Of a stretch of DNA of 64,000 nucleotides, positions 9,413 to 19,953 are shown in pieces. A model generated the notes under the pieces. It saw only the letters and a list, made by a program, of their open reading frames with translations. It was not told the DNA's origin and searched no databases. The stretch covers positions 19,565,274 through 19,629,273 of the forward strand of contig CM046350.1 in assembly GCA_025403435.1 (NCBI GenBank), in the 5' to 3' direction. The position numbers and the translations under genes are program-made. This DNA comes from Artocarpus heterophyllus. Its lineage: Eukaryota > Streptophyta > Magnoliopsida > Rosales > Moraceae. Position 1 is the first letter of the stretch. Every line of letters begins with the position of its first letter.

Positions 9413-11890
9413 TCATTTAAGAAGGGATCTTGCTAGATGTTCACGAGCAGTTGCCAATGCTTGACTTATTGTCTGCAAAAAAAAAATGTAATCCATTTGT
9501 TCACATAATTTATTTTCATGTTTAGCTCTTCTTTGTCCTTTCTCCTGAAAAAGATTGGAAGAGGGCGAATTCAAAAGAGAGAAACTCCATACCTGCTCAG
9601 ACAATGGAGCCCCGGCATCCATACTGTGACTTGCTACCTTTTGTGCTATAACATTTGCGTCAGTCTCAAGGATAATGCTGGGTAAAGAAGAAACAGGTAA
9701 GTCTGGGGAGTTATCATTTTCAAGGGCTAAGGAGGATTGATTTTTCGAAAAAGTCCGTAAAACTTGAAAGAAAAGGGACTGCAAATACTGAATGTAGAGT
9801 CCCTCAAAATAATGAATCTAGAGAAGGAATATTGCATACCCGCCATCAATGATTTCATCAAGGCATAACAGAATGAGATCCAAGTTCTCAAGTGCCTCCT
9901 TCTTATCCACATTGCCTCTGGAACAAATATATGTATTAACATTATAGACAAGAGACAATATACTTGAAAATTTATGGATGGTAAATGCATAGGAGCAGAG
10001 ACCAGAGAACTGGAAAAGGGCACACCTAAGGAGAAGGCCAACTGCATCAAAAAATCCCTGAAGAACCGTGGCTAAGATGAGTTCATTTTCATCTTCTCCT
10101 CCAGTGACAAAAAAATGAAGGTCTTGAACAAACTTGTAAACAACGATATTGTTCTCAAACATTGCTATCTCCGCTGTAGACAGTAGTAAGGCATGGAAGT
10201 TGTGAGAATCAAAATTAAGGAAAGCAAAATAGCAATGTTACTTTTCTCAACCATTAAGAACAAAGAGACAATTAAATATCATACTCCTTAAAACAATATG
10301 CACAAAAAAATATTCATACTCCTTGAAACAATATGCACAAAAAAAATTATTCACTTGTTTAATGATCACAAAACATTATCAAAATTCTAAAAGCGTATGA
10401 CTCCAATCACCAATTTAATGTCTTTGTATCACAAACCCCATAGGATGCCTGTTAGTTTGTGCAAATACTATGCATGATTCAAGCAGGGTAAGACAAGCAT
10501 GCAATACTTGTATATAGATGGTGAAAGAGCTAAGTAAGTGACTTGTAACCTTTTTGCATGTATCAAAAGCACTCAAAAAAATAATTAAATATACATTTGA
10601 AAGGAGGTGGAAACAAATACCTTGACAGAAAAGTAATAAAAAGAAAAGTTACCTTCGGTCCTTGCATTAGTCTTTTGGGTCTTGGTAAATACGGACTTTT
10701 CAAAAGCTTCTTTTGCACTATTTGTTGGCCAGTCATCTGAATAATACTTAACAGCAACACGCTTCCCTTCAGAATCAAGGAGGAGGATGCTTTTCACAGA
10801 TGGGCAAGTCTCCTGCAGAAAATTGATTTAGTACAAATAAAATAAAGACAGAGAGATCTCCAAAGTCTGGATCAATAATCACCCAAGTGTAACAACTTAT
10901 TCTCAAACTTAAAACAAGAAAACAAATTGCAGCGCTGCGCCCTAAATGGTGGTCAAGTGTTGCAAACTCCAAGAAGATTAGCTAAGTTTTACCGTGTAGT
11001 TTGATACTTAAGTGTTCTTGTTGCAAAGATAAGTTATTCCAATGCAATAAATGTGCTATCTGATTGGAATATATACTCGTATCAGTAACCTCAAACATAG
11101 AAGAATGAGAAAATCTACTCCTACACATCTTGTATTGATTGGATCTATCAAACTCCGAAATTCAGTGTAATTTAGAACTGCAGTAACCATCTTGCTTTTT
11201 CAATCTGAACTGACCATGAAATAACTGGGACAAAAAAAGATGATCCAGAACAGAATTTGTTATAATAACACGTAACTCGGTTTCAATCTCACAACCCCCT
11301 ATAAAGAATCAAATTTTGGCTGTAGCTGACAAATCAATGGGATCAATTTTTAGCACATAGAGCAAGAAATGCCAGAGATGATACTAATGCATACAAAATT
11401 AAGCAAGCTCCTGAGTGCAAAGCAAGATTTTCTTTAAGAATTTGATTTTTCCAATTTCAAATAAGGTGGATATACGCAGTAATATAATACACAACATATA
11501 TAGATACATGCTAATCCACAAGTGTATATTTGGATCACTAAGAACACGAATTTCGCCAAGTCCAAAGAACATGCAAGATCTAGGCGTAAGACCAAAATTG
11601 GATCCGAATTCAATGACCGTAAAGCATAATAACTCCAGATCGCCTTCATTTCACACTCAGATCTACCTCGAAACCCTAATCTACACCATTATCATTTCTC
11701 AAATCCAATTGCACAGAAATTGAGGCCAGAAATTCCCCCTAAAACGCCCCACAGTAAAATCACAAATAAGAACAAAATAGCAAGGATTTCCCAAAGAAAA
11801 AATAGAGCGAGATTGCAGAAATGAAATAACAAAAAGAAGAAAACAACAGATCTGTTTGGAAAGAAAGAAAGTGCGAACGAAACTGACCAT
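9413..11890 (-). CDS. COPZ: Coatomer subunit zeta, copy A
   Basis: Zeta subunit of the COPI coat (F-subcomplex, small adaptin-like sigma fold), acting in Golgi-ER vesicle budding. Six exons on the minus strand: 11,888-11,890 (ATG only), 10,653-10,812, 10,026-10,173, 9,840-9,917, 9,593-9,677, 9,413-9,472. They total 534 nt, giving 177 aa plus stop, the usual plant length. The product begins [20 protein letters not shown]. Family landmarks are [69 protein letters not shown] and the ending [13 protein letters not shown]. All junctions are GT-AG. The start was chosen because ATG|GTCAGT is a good donor and joins in frame to GAGACTTGCCC. Introns 3 (108 nt), 4 (162 nt) and 5 (120 nt) are multiples of three; 3 and 5 are stop-free in this copy, and 4 has a TAG. 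Confidence 0.95.
10813..11887 (-). other. Long first intron of zeta-COP, copy A
   Basis: A 1,075-nt intron directly after the ATG, from donor GTCAGT (11,882-11,887) to acceptor TTTTCTGCAG. It contains a telo-box-like AAACCCTAA on the plus strand (11,671-11,679), a motif frequent in 5' regions of housekeeping plant genes. Leading introns of this type often raise expression in plants; that effect is inferred, not shown. Confidence 0.75.
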
Positions 11891-12226
11891 GTTTGCTTTC
11901 TTTCTGTAACAAAATTTTCCCGGAAAATGTTTGGACTCTGGTTGGGCAGAGCCTTCCCAACAACACAACGCCTGCGAAAGTGCGAAATTTTTTTGCGTAT
12001 TGTTTCTTGAAGTTAAACAATACAATTTTACCAATCTCACCCCTAGAAATTCCATTATTTGTTAATTTATCCCTAAACTATTTTGATTTCCAAATGTTAC
12101 CCTCACACCTAGAATATGCCACGTGCCCGACAGCACACGGTCTCTCTCCACGCTTCGCTTCTCTTTTGCATTTCAATTTCTCAGCAAAACAAGCTCCTTT
12201 CACTTTCTAAGGGCAATTTTTAGGTT
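11891..12226. promoter_or_regulatory. Bidirectional promoter zeta-COP / PCD, copy A
   Basis: 336 bp separate the two divergent start codons. The interval must hold both 5' UTRs and both core promoters. It has a CACGTG G-box (12,120-12,125) and a CT-rich leader before the PCD ATG; no clear TATA box was seen. Copy B lacks about 26 bp immediately before the G-box. Confidence 0.75.
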
Positions 12227-14728
12227 ATGTCTCGGATATTACAGATTTCTCTTCATTCTCTCTCTAAACCTAAGGTACTCTAACTTTCTCTCTCTACCTC
12301 TCTCTTCTGTAGTCTTCATGTTCGTCTCTTTTATGGTTTTCTCTCCGTTGATTTCAGACGCCATTGACATCGGTGTTTCAAAGCTTGCTTGGAGCACATG
12401 GACGGTACTAATTTTTATCTTTGTCAAACTTATACATACATATATATATATATACACATATATATTTACACTATGTGTTTTGCGTGTCTAAAGCAATTGA
12501 TATAAACAGAAAGAATGGTGATATTGAAAAACATAAAAATAAAATCAAATTTGACGAACGCTATGTGTTTGTGTTTTGTTTCCAAGTTGTAGAATTCAAT
12601 TATTTTTGGATTGGGGATATTTGGAACACTATTATGTTGTGCGTGTTATTTCTTCAGGAACTGATATTTGGTTTTTAATATTGTGCTGAAAGATAATCTG
12701 TTTCTTCCTTCATCTTTGCTTTCTGTTTTTGTTTTTTGGTAGCATTTGGATTCTTCATTATGGATTAGATAAGATTATGACATTTTTTTTAATAGTAGTT
12801 CTGTTGGAAGAAAATTAGATCGAAATTTACTTTTTTTTACCTATGACATTTGGAACAGTTTTGTTGTGTTTAGATACCAAAAACAAGTTTTCATCATAAC
12901 ACATGTTTTTCTTTTTTCTCATGATACGTGCTTTTCATATACAAAAATAAGTTTCTTATTAACATTATAGCAATAAATACACCCTTTCCAACCCCCTTGC
13001 TCTTACGAATCGTTTTCAGTTAGCTTTATGCTTCCCCTTTTTGGAGACGAGTAATGTTGTGTGTGTGGATTTTTTTACTTACATACAGTTCCACTAGCTG
13101 GTTACGTGACATACTACGGGGAAATCTGGGCGTGTCCTCAAGTAGAAAGTCAGTTAACCTGTTTAGAACTTTTTGCACTGGCCAAGGTGCGTTAGAGCTT
13201 TAGCCACTTCTGATATGATAACTAAATGCTAATTCATGGGAAAAGCTTCTATATTTAATTTGATTATTGTTTTGGAGAATACCAAATTGAATTCATGATC
13301 TTTTGTCGTACTTTGTCCTTTGTGTCTCGTCTAGCTTTCGTCTGCTATTTGTTCTTGTTGCGATCTTTCTACAGAGAATGTGATAATGCAAACATTATTC
13401 TGCAGTTGAAATGGTTTTCTTTCTATCTTGACCCTTTCTGCTCGCTACGTTAGATTTGTCAACAAAGAAGTGCGTACCCTGCAATGCAAAGGATTTGCAA
13501 CCCATGACTGAAGAAGCAGCAAAAGACCTGATTACACGGGTTTGTAGTTAAATGTCTTGTCTTACACCTGAATCGTATTCCAGAGTATTTCCCTTTAATC
13601 TGTAGTTCTGGAAAATTCTTTAATCTTTAGGTGGATGGATGGAACCTTCTCACTGAAGCTGGTCCAATGAAACTGACTCGGTCATGGAAAGTGAAGAGTT
13701 TCACGAAGGGATTGGAATTATTCAAGCTTGTAGCTGATGTTGCAGAAGCTGAAGGTATCTGATTTTCCATTCTTTTCTGATGCATGTACATGAGAGTTCA
13801 TGAGTCATGCCCATTCATTGAAGATGGTGGAATTTATGTCAATGTGATTGCACAGATCATCATCCAGATCTTCACCTTGTTGGATGGAATAGTGTCACAA
13901 TTGAGATCTGGACACATTCAGTTGGTAAGCATTATCCCATAATCAAACAATGTTTTTTTTTTCCTTTTTTGTTTTCAGATTGCTTTGATGACCATATTGT
14001 TGATTTAAATTTTCTTCTAGTTTCAATTTCTATATGTTTTCGCCTAGGGTGGTTTTATTTAGTAATCTTATCTGGAAGTAGTTGTGATGAACAGAAAATT
14101 AATTTGAATGCCTATATCATTTAGAGTAGCTAATTTGGCGCCCGATAGAGAAAAACTGATTTCTTTCTGAACTTTAAGGCTGAGATTCATAGTGTGCTAG
14201 AGATTTGAACCTCTTGACTAGGGCATTAAGAATGTCAATGGGCCCATACTGGATACTATATTCCATGATGTTACATTTTGCACTATTGTTGAATAATTTC
14301 TATATCTTTTCACTGAAGAAACAAAGGCAGAATGCAGTGGCGAAATTAAGATAATCTCTCACCTTAATTATCTACAAATTCGTCTCCTCCCATTGATTGA
14401 CCTGCATTGAACCAAACTCTCCATTTCGTTAACATTTTTTGGAGTCGTGCTCTGCTTCATATTTTCTTCAGTGGGTTGCTTGATCATATTTCACACTAAA
14501 CAACTTCCGGTTAGGGAATTGCCTTGAGAACATTCGAAGTCATTCTGTACGAGGATCAATATTATCCTTTATATCTCTGCTATACTTTTTGCTAAAAAAA
14601 ACGGATGAAATCTTGATATCTTTTCCCCCTTGTGATCAGGTGGATTGACTGAGAATGACTTCATACTTGCTGCAAAGATCAATGCGCTTGACTTGCACCA
14701 CCTGCTGAGGAAGAAAGTTGCAAAGTGA
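12227..14728 (+). CDS. Pterin-4a-carbinolamine dehydratase, copy A
   Basis: PCD dehydrates 4a-hydroxytetrahydropterins, and plant forms are organellar. Seven exons: 12,227-12,274, 12,358-12,404, 13,089-13,186, 13,454-13,539, 13,631-13,754, 13,856-13,924, 14,640-14,728, totalling 561 nt (186 aa plus stop). Phases agree at every GT-AG junction. The N-terminal ~65 residues (MSRILQISLHSLSKPK...) are Ser/Leu/Arg-rich without acidic residues at the start, typical of a mitochondrial presequence. The domain starts DLSTKKCVPCNAKDL. Active-site signature: EAEDHHPDLHLVGW with H136 and H137, and H155 in IWTHSVGGLTENDF. It ends LLRKKVAK. Divergent from zeta-COP. Organelle assignment is inferred. Confidence 0.94.
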
Positions 14729-15252
14729 ACCTTTGTAGTTTTCTGAACGTGTTGTCTGCAATAAAAAATCGTGGTCATATAATATGCTCATCTATCTATC
14801 CTTATGGATGTTATAAACAGTGCTACAACCTGCAGCTTCTTGCTTCTTTGTTTTGTTTTGTTTTGTTTTTGTTTTTGGTTTTTTTTTTTTTTTTGGTTTC
14901 TGTTTTATTTTATTTCATTTATTTTTGTTCATTTTTGTTAGACAAGCGGTTCATAATATATGCTATATGTATAAGGGGTGATTGAAATTTTGGGAGGCGT
15001 TGCTTGCTTGCTTCCCCTTTTTTTTTTTCGTTTTCCTTTACTTTTTTTTGGGTGAAATCTTATATATTACTTATCCATACAGATGTCTTCCTAATTACTT
15101 ATATTTGCATTTTTTCCTTCCTTTTTTTCTATTTTCTGTCTATATATATTGGATATAATTATTTTATAACGTGGTTCATCTACTTATTTTTTTTATTTAT
15201 TTTATTTTTTGTAATTAGCTTCTAGTTTAATCTTATTCAGTTCTACATCTCA
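14729..15252. other. T-rich 3' flank of PCD
   Basis: PCD 3' UTR followed by long T runs and TTTTG repeats (14,850-14,900). Copy B is shorter in the T run. ORFs here are low-complexity Phe/Leu and rejected as genes. Confidence 0.55.
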
Positions 15253-15293
15253 ATGCCCAACGCCTAGGCGCTTCATGCCCAGCGCCTAGGCGC
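15253..15293. repeat. 22-bp palindromic VNTR, two units
   Basis: Unit ATGCCCAGCGCCTAGGCGCTTC (given as its 12-bp core GCGCCTAGGCGC, a perfect palindrome). Copy A has just under two units and copy B has just under three (63 bp). Confidence 0.9.
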
Positions 15294-15299
15294 CCTTCA

Positions 15300-16960
15300 A
15301 CCAACGCCTTAGTGGACAAAACACCTAAAGATGCTAGGAATCTAATTGCAAATATGGTGACTAACTCTCAACAATTCAATAGCCGACCTGAACCACCTCT
15401 AAAGAATATGACTATGGTTTGGACATCATCCAATATTGAGTAGCAACTTGCCTATCTTACATTACTTGTTCAACAAATGATAGTAGGAAATATGTAGCAA
15501 GAAAAAATGTGTAGAATTTGTTTCACAGTAGGGCATTCAGGCCACGCAGAGCAAGCAAATGCTATATGAAGATTTTTGGAGCAACAAAGACAAAAGTCCC
15601 CTTCTTCAATACCTACAATATCGGATGGTGAGATCATCTGAATTTTAGCTATTTGCAAAATCATTAACAAGTTACTCCTAATCCTATTATGAATCATCCA
15701 TAGGGTTTCACCCAACCAAGGCCACAACAACTATATCAAGCTCGGTCACAACCTGCGCTGTAAAGCACAGGTCTATCCCTAGAAGACATAGTTAGAAATT
15801 TAGCAACTAATACTTTGCAATTTCAACAAGAAACAAGGGCGGGTATTCAAAGTTTGGAGAATCAATTAGGCCAATTGGCTAGCGCTGTGAGCATGTTGGA
15901 GGCACAAGGATCATGAAGATTGTCATCCCAATATGTGGGTCAATTCTAGAGAGAATGCTTATGCGTTGATCTTGAAAATGGAAAACAACTTAAGGCTTCA
16001 CCAGAAAAGGCACCAGAATCCACGTAAGAAAGGAAGAAACAAAAAGGAAGTTGCCCTTAAGAAGGATGAAACCATGTCTCCTATAGAAAGTACACTGACA
16101 CTTAAGGTAATTTCTACGGTCCTTATAGATTTCTTCTCCACCTTTTCTAAGCAAGTTTGCAAAATCTAAGAAGGAGGAACATGAAAGAGAGATTTTGACA
16201 ACCTTTTGAAAAGTGGAGGAGAATATACTTTTGTTGGATGCCATTAAACAGGTGCAACGTTATGCAAAGTTCCTTAAGGCATTGTGCACCTCCAAACGTA
16301 AGTTAAAGGGAGATGAGATGATAAGTGTGGGGGAAAATGTGTCTGTTGTTTTACAAAGAAAGCTCCCCAAAGGTGCAAAGATCTAGGTATGTTCGCTATA
16401 CTTTGCACAATTAGCAACACCATGTTTGAAAAGTAGTATTAGATTTAGGAGCATCTATTAATGTTATGCCTTATTTTATTTATGCCTCTCTAAATATTGG
16501 TACACTTAAGAAAACTAGCGTAGTTTTAACTTGTCAATCGATCTAATGCATCTCCCATGAGAATTATGGAAATTGTTTTGGTGGAGGTCAATGAATTAGT
16601 CTTCCCAGCTGATTTTTATGTTTTGGAGATGGAGGATGATACATCCCCCAATCCGACACACATACTCTTAAAGAGCATTCTTGAAAATTGCTTGGACCAA
16701 AATAGATGTTCATGATGAAACCTTAACCATGGAATTTGATGGCGAAGGTATTTGTTTGAATATCTTTGAGACAACGAGATATCCAAGTGACTTTACATTT
16801 TTTTTTTTTTTTTTTTGCAGTTGACATGATTGAATATATTACACAGAAAATTTTTAAGTTGACTAGCAAGGAGGATTTGGAAATTGCCATTAGTAAGAAC
16901 CTAGAGCTAGAACATCCCAAAGGCCAAAAAAGGGTGTGCAATTGATTGACAATGAATGAA
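15300..16960 (+). pseudogene. Ty3/gypsy gag-protease remnant
   Basis: Broken reading frames resemble a gypsy gag and the start of pol. Gag pieces are DKTPKDARNLIANMVTNSQQF (15,318), a Cys-rich CRICFTVGHSGHA (15,510) and, in other frames, LEDxVRNLATNTLQFQQET and SLENQLGQLASAVSMLEAQ (15,780-15,915). Protease-region pieces are LLDAIKQVQRYAKFLKALC (16,240), VLDLGASINVMPYFIYASLN (aspartic protease with DLGAS for D(S/T)GA, 16,445), and VNELVFPADFYVLEMEDDTS (16,590). Multiple stops. No RT or integrase follows. About 2 kb downstream is the element's truncated LTR. Confidence 0.88.
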
Positions 16961-17778
16961 TAAAAAAGGGCCCATTTCAGGCTCAAGACATTAAACCAAG
17001 CGCTAATCGGGAGGTAACTCAAAAGGATATAGAGTGCACCATAACCATATTTGATCTCTCTTACTCTCCTCCATATTCTCTTTTTAATTCTTTATTGGGT
17101 TTTCTTTGTTCTTTTTTTTTTTCCCCTCTTTTCTTCTATAGCTAGTTCTTTTTCTCTTTTTTTGCGAGGATTAAGGGCAAAAGAATTAATGTTACATTGA
17201 GGACTATGTAAGAATTAAGTGTAAAGGGAGAGATTTAAAATTTTATCATTAGAATTGCATTTTGGTTAGGTTTTTATTGTTTTTTAGAAATATATATATA
17301 TATGTTTTTTATGTTAGCTTTTTGAGCCCCAGAGTGCTTTCCAACTACTTTGATGAGCATTAAGTTTTAATGTTATGGCTTTATTTGATGACGAGTATTG
17401 TTTTGGATCTTGATGAAATTCTTTAGTGAATATGTTTTGACGATGAATATGTTTTTATGATGATTATATTCAAGGCATATTATTTGATACAGAGATACAC
17501 ATGCTAGGATAAGTAAATTATTATATTTTTCACTTTTATTATTGTTTAATTTCGACATGCAAGAGTTAAATGTTAAAACTCTTAGGTATTTCAAAGCGAA
17601 CGGTTAAGCAAGCATCACCGGAAAAATGATTAAGGTAATATAATTTTAACACCATTACCAAATCTGCCAGTTCCCCTACTGATGTTCTCAAAAAAAAAAA
17701 AATCCCCCTAAGAAGCTAGTTTTAGCACTCATTAAGAAATTTTTTTTTTTGGTAACCACATCTCAGTACCCAGCCCAA
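16961..17778. other. Gypsy element 3' non-coding part
   Basis: No gene. It includes AATGTTACATTGAGGAC and TTAAGTGTAAAGGGAGAG near 17,200, a layout common between pol and the 3' LTR of large gypsy elements, plus a short TA repeat (17,290). Continues across the solo LTR to 18,951. Confidence 0.5.
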
Positions 17779-18292
17779 TGTCACGCCCTGCCAAGCCATA
17801 AAGAGGCCACACACTTGTCTTAGGCGTTTTTGGGGGAAAACATAGCCCAAATGAGATTCTAGAAGGGTCCAGACTGATCTACAATGTTCTGCAGCATTCC
17901 AGGAGGTTCCACCACAGTCTAGAAGCATCCTGATGAATCTAACAGATCCTGGAAGACTCAAGACTGCTCTAGAACTCTCTAGAATATTTTATATTTGTAA
18001 ATATCTTCCACACTTTGCTAGAACATTCTAGATAGCAAATACTAGCCGTTAGATCAATGTAATCTAGACCGTCCATTAGTTGGGAGGATGGCTATAAATA
18101 GGACCATCCCCTTCATTTGTAAAGCATCCAAAGAAATCCAAGGAAATCAAGAATCAAAGCCTTTCAAAGTTCTCCTTGTTCTCTCTTGTGTTCCTTTGTG
18201 TTCAAGGCGAGAGCGTGAGTGAGTTAGGCTGACTTAGCATCGAGGTTGTGCTAATGCCGCACGAGTAGCTTGGAGAAAGTAAGCTCGTGACA
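17779..18292 (+). mobile_element. Solo LTR insertion, copy A only
   Basis: 514 bp bounded by TGTCACG and CGTGACA (perfect 7-bp inverted ends) and flanked by the 4-bp direct repeat CCAA (17,775-17,778 and 18,293-18,296). Copy B has one CCAA at 40,528-40,531 in otherwise identical flanks, a clean empty site. A TATA box (TATAAATA, 18,093-18,100) on the plus strand suggests promoter orientation. No internal region is present, so it is a solo LTR or a very short LTR-like element. Confidence 0.9.
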
Positions 18293-18951
18293 CCAAGCCT
18301 ACTTATATTTTTGTCCTTATTCTACAAATGAATTGGAGCTAACAATAAAGAGACTTGCCTACACGGTGAATTCTTTGATTGGATTTTTGGATGTTACAAG
18401 GTTGGTTCGAATGAAACACAATGATACTTGACTTGTGTTTTTTGTTTGCTTCTGTTGGTGTTGAGAAATGTTCCTTGAAGAATTCTATGATGTCTCTGAC
18501 TCTATGAAGTTTTTAAAATCTTTGTGATGTCCTTTCCCTTCGTTCTTATAGCCATTATCCTTTGACTCCATTACAACCTATCTTTTGATTTTAGGAGTTG
18601 TCTTCGGCATAGTGGAGATTTATATCAAAGGAAAAGCATATGATATTCGACACTCTCATTAGAAATTGGCTAATCATTTTTATGAGCTTTATGAGGATTT
18701 TACTTATTTAAAGCATGCACAGCAAAATCATTATTAACATTGGCTATTTCCTACACAAACTTGAGTATAATTGTCATAGAGATGTGCTAACTCTTAAATG
18801 AATATGGATCTAATTTAACGCTTGTTTAATTTCAGACCTAAAATCTCTTATTGCCCTTTAAGACAAAATACTGGAAGGTTAGTTTTTTTTTTTTTTCCTT
18901 CTTTTTGTCTAGGTTTTGCTTAAGGAGCAGCAAATGATAAGTGGGGGAATT
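18293..18951. other. Gypsy relic continued up to polypurine tract
   Basis: No gene. It ends with GATAAGTGGGGGAATT, a purine-rich tract just before the TGATATAC start of the LTR. Confidence 0.5.
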
Positions 18952-19307
18952 TGATATACATTTAATTTCACATATTTTTTGATCAAATTTTTTATACTTC
19001 TTTGCAAAGTTTCTTGATTTCTTTGAGTTTTTTTATTTGTGTTTTATGTTCTGTTGGAGTTTTGGAGTCAAAGGAATAAACTGGAGAAGAATAGCGATAC
19101 TTGAGGCAACAAAAAAAAATACATCAGCATATATTTTCCAACACCGTGGAAGACAAGGCCTAGAGGTGGAAGTCTAGCTTTGGCTACTAAAGTGAAATAA
19201 TACATGAAGCAGTAGGTCTGAACATGAGTTGGGTTGAGTGGGTTAAGGGTAAAATCATGGGTCAGGCTAACCTTTTCGATTTGAAGAAATCATGGGTTAA
19301 GGTATCA
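18952..19307 (+). mobile_element. Truncated gypsy LTR at duplication edge
   Basis: Begins TGATATACATTTAATTTC after the polypurine tract. It is cut at 19,307, where similarity to copy B stops (GGTATCA shared, then different sequence). The same 356 bp is in copy B, so the duplication breakpoint lies in this LTR or at its older truncation point. Confidence 0.7.
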
Positions 19308-19953
19308 TGATAATTGCTTTGGAGTTACTATTGTTATTCTGTTGGTGAATTTGGCCAATATTTACATTGTAAAAAACTACTTTTGTGTATCGTGGAGCAG
19401 TTATGGTCAAGACTATGTGGCAGAAATTAACTAAAATTGAGGTCATTCAGGTACTTTTGTATCTGTGTGCCTGCATAATGGTCAATGCGATAAAAACACC
19501 CTTTGAGTGCAAAAACTGGTTAAGTAATTATGCGTTGGACATAAATGCTTCTCAATCATATGATGCTATATTTGTGCCAACTTCCAAGTAGAATATTAGA
19601 GAGAGCATCTAGTGGATGAGGTCTTGTAACTTTCTAATTAATCCTATTCATAGGACTTGGGGCTGTGTTGTTTGCTTCCATTCCAAACAAGGAATTGTTA
19701 ATTTCTTCTGATTATGAGTTTATAATTTAAAAACTACAAGAACTTGAATAAAAGCATGGACTTATTATGACTGCTTTTGCTTTCTGCTCTTGCATGGGGG
19801 CATCTAATACATGGAATGAGGTATTATAATATCATTTAAAGAAACACGCGCATGCTCATGGAGATTGACATATTTTTTCTTCCTCTATTTTTCTTCAATT
19901 GTGGTGGATCTTTTTTGTTGTTACTGTAATAACACTTTACATTTGTATTTCAG
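19308..19953. other. Single-copy stretch before CorA exons
   Basis: Found only between the two duplicated blocks. I see no recognisable CorA 5' exon. A 68-codon ORF (19,385-19,591) shows no family resemblance. It ends in a pyrimidine-rich tract feeding the 19,951 CAG acceptor. Confidence 0.5.

Larger units (their letters stand above)
1..19307. repeat. Segmental duplication, copy A
   Basis: Left copy of a large direct tandem duplication. Position 1 aligns with 22,421, and collinearity runs to 19,307, which aligns with 41,534. Most lines match base for base with scattered substitutions. Visible differences are about 310 bp missing from A near position 505, a 514-bp solo LTR present only in A, a 22-bp VNTR unit gained or lost near 15,270, and small promoter and homopolymer indels. 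The window starts inside the unit, so its true left edge is not visible. Both copies contain an intact zeta-COP gene and an intact PCD gene. A false duplication from two haplotypes cannot be excluded. Confidence 0.95.

Noticed and set aside
9727..10162. Separate ORFs of 107 and 114 codons in the zeta-COP gene
   Set aside because: They are exons 3-4 read on into introns, or shadows in another frame. They are treated as part of the zeta-COP model and reported as a possible intron-retention signal only.
11415..12210. ORFs on both strands across the zeta-COP first intron and promoter
   Set aside because: They overlap each other, contain no family motifs, and the spliced models on both sides explain the region.
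12123..12678. ORFs of 122 and 85 codons over PCD exons 1-2 and intron 2
   Set aside because: These read through GT-AG introns and an AT microsatellite. The spliced 186-aa model with consistent phases fits the PCD family.
15933..16244. Overlapping ORFs on both strands (78 and 84 codons)
   Set aside because: The plus-strand one is a fragment of the gypsy gag relic and the minus one is its shadow.
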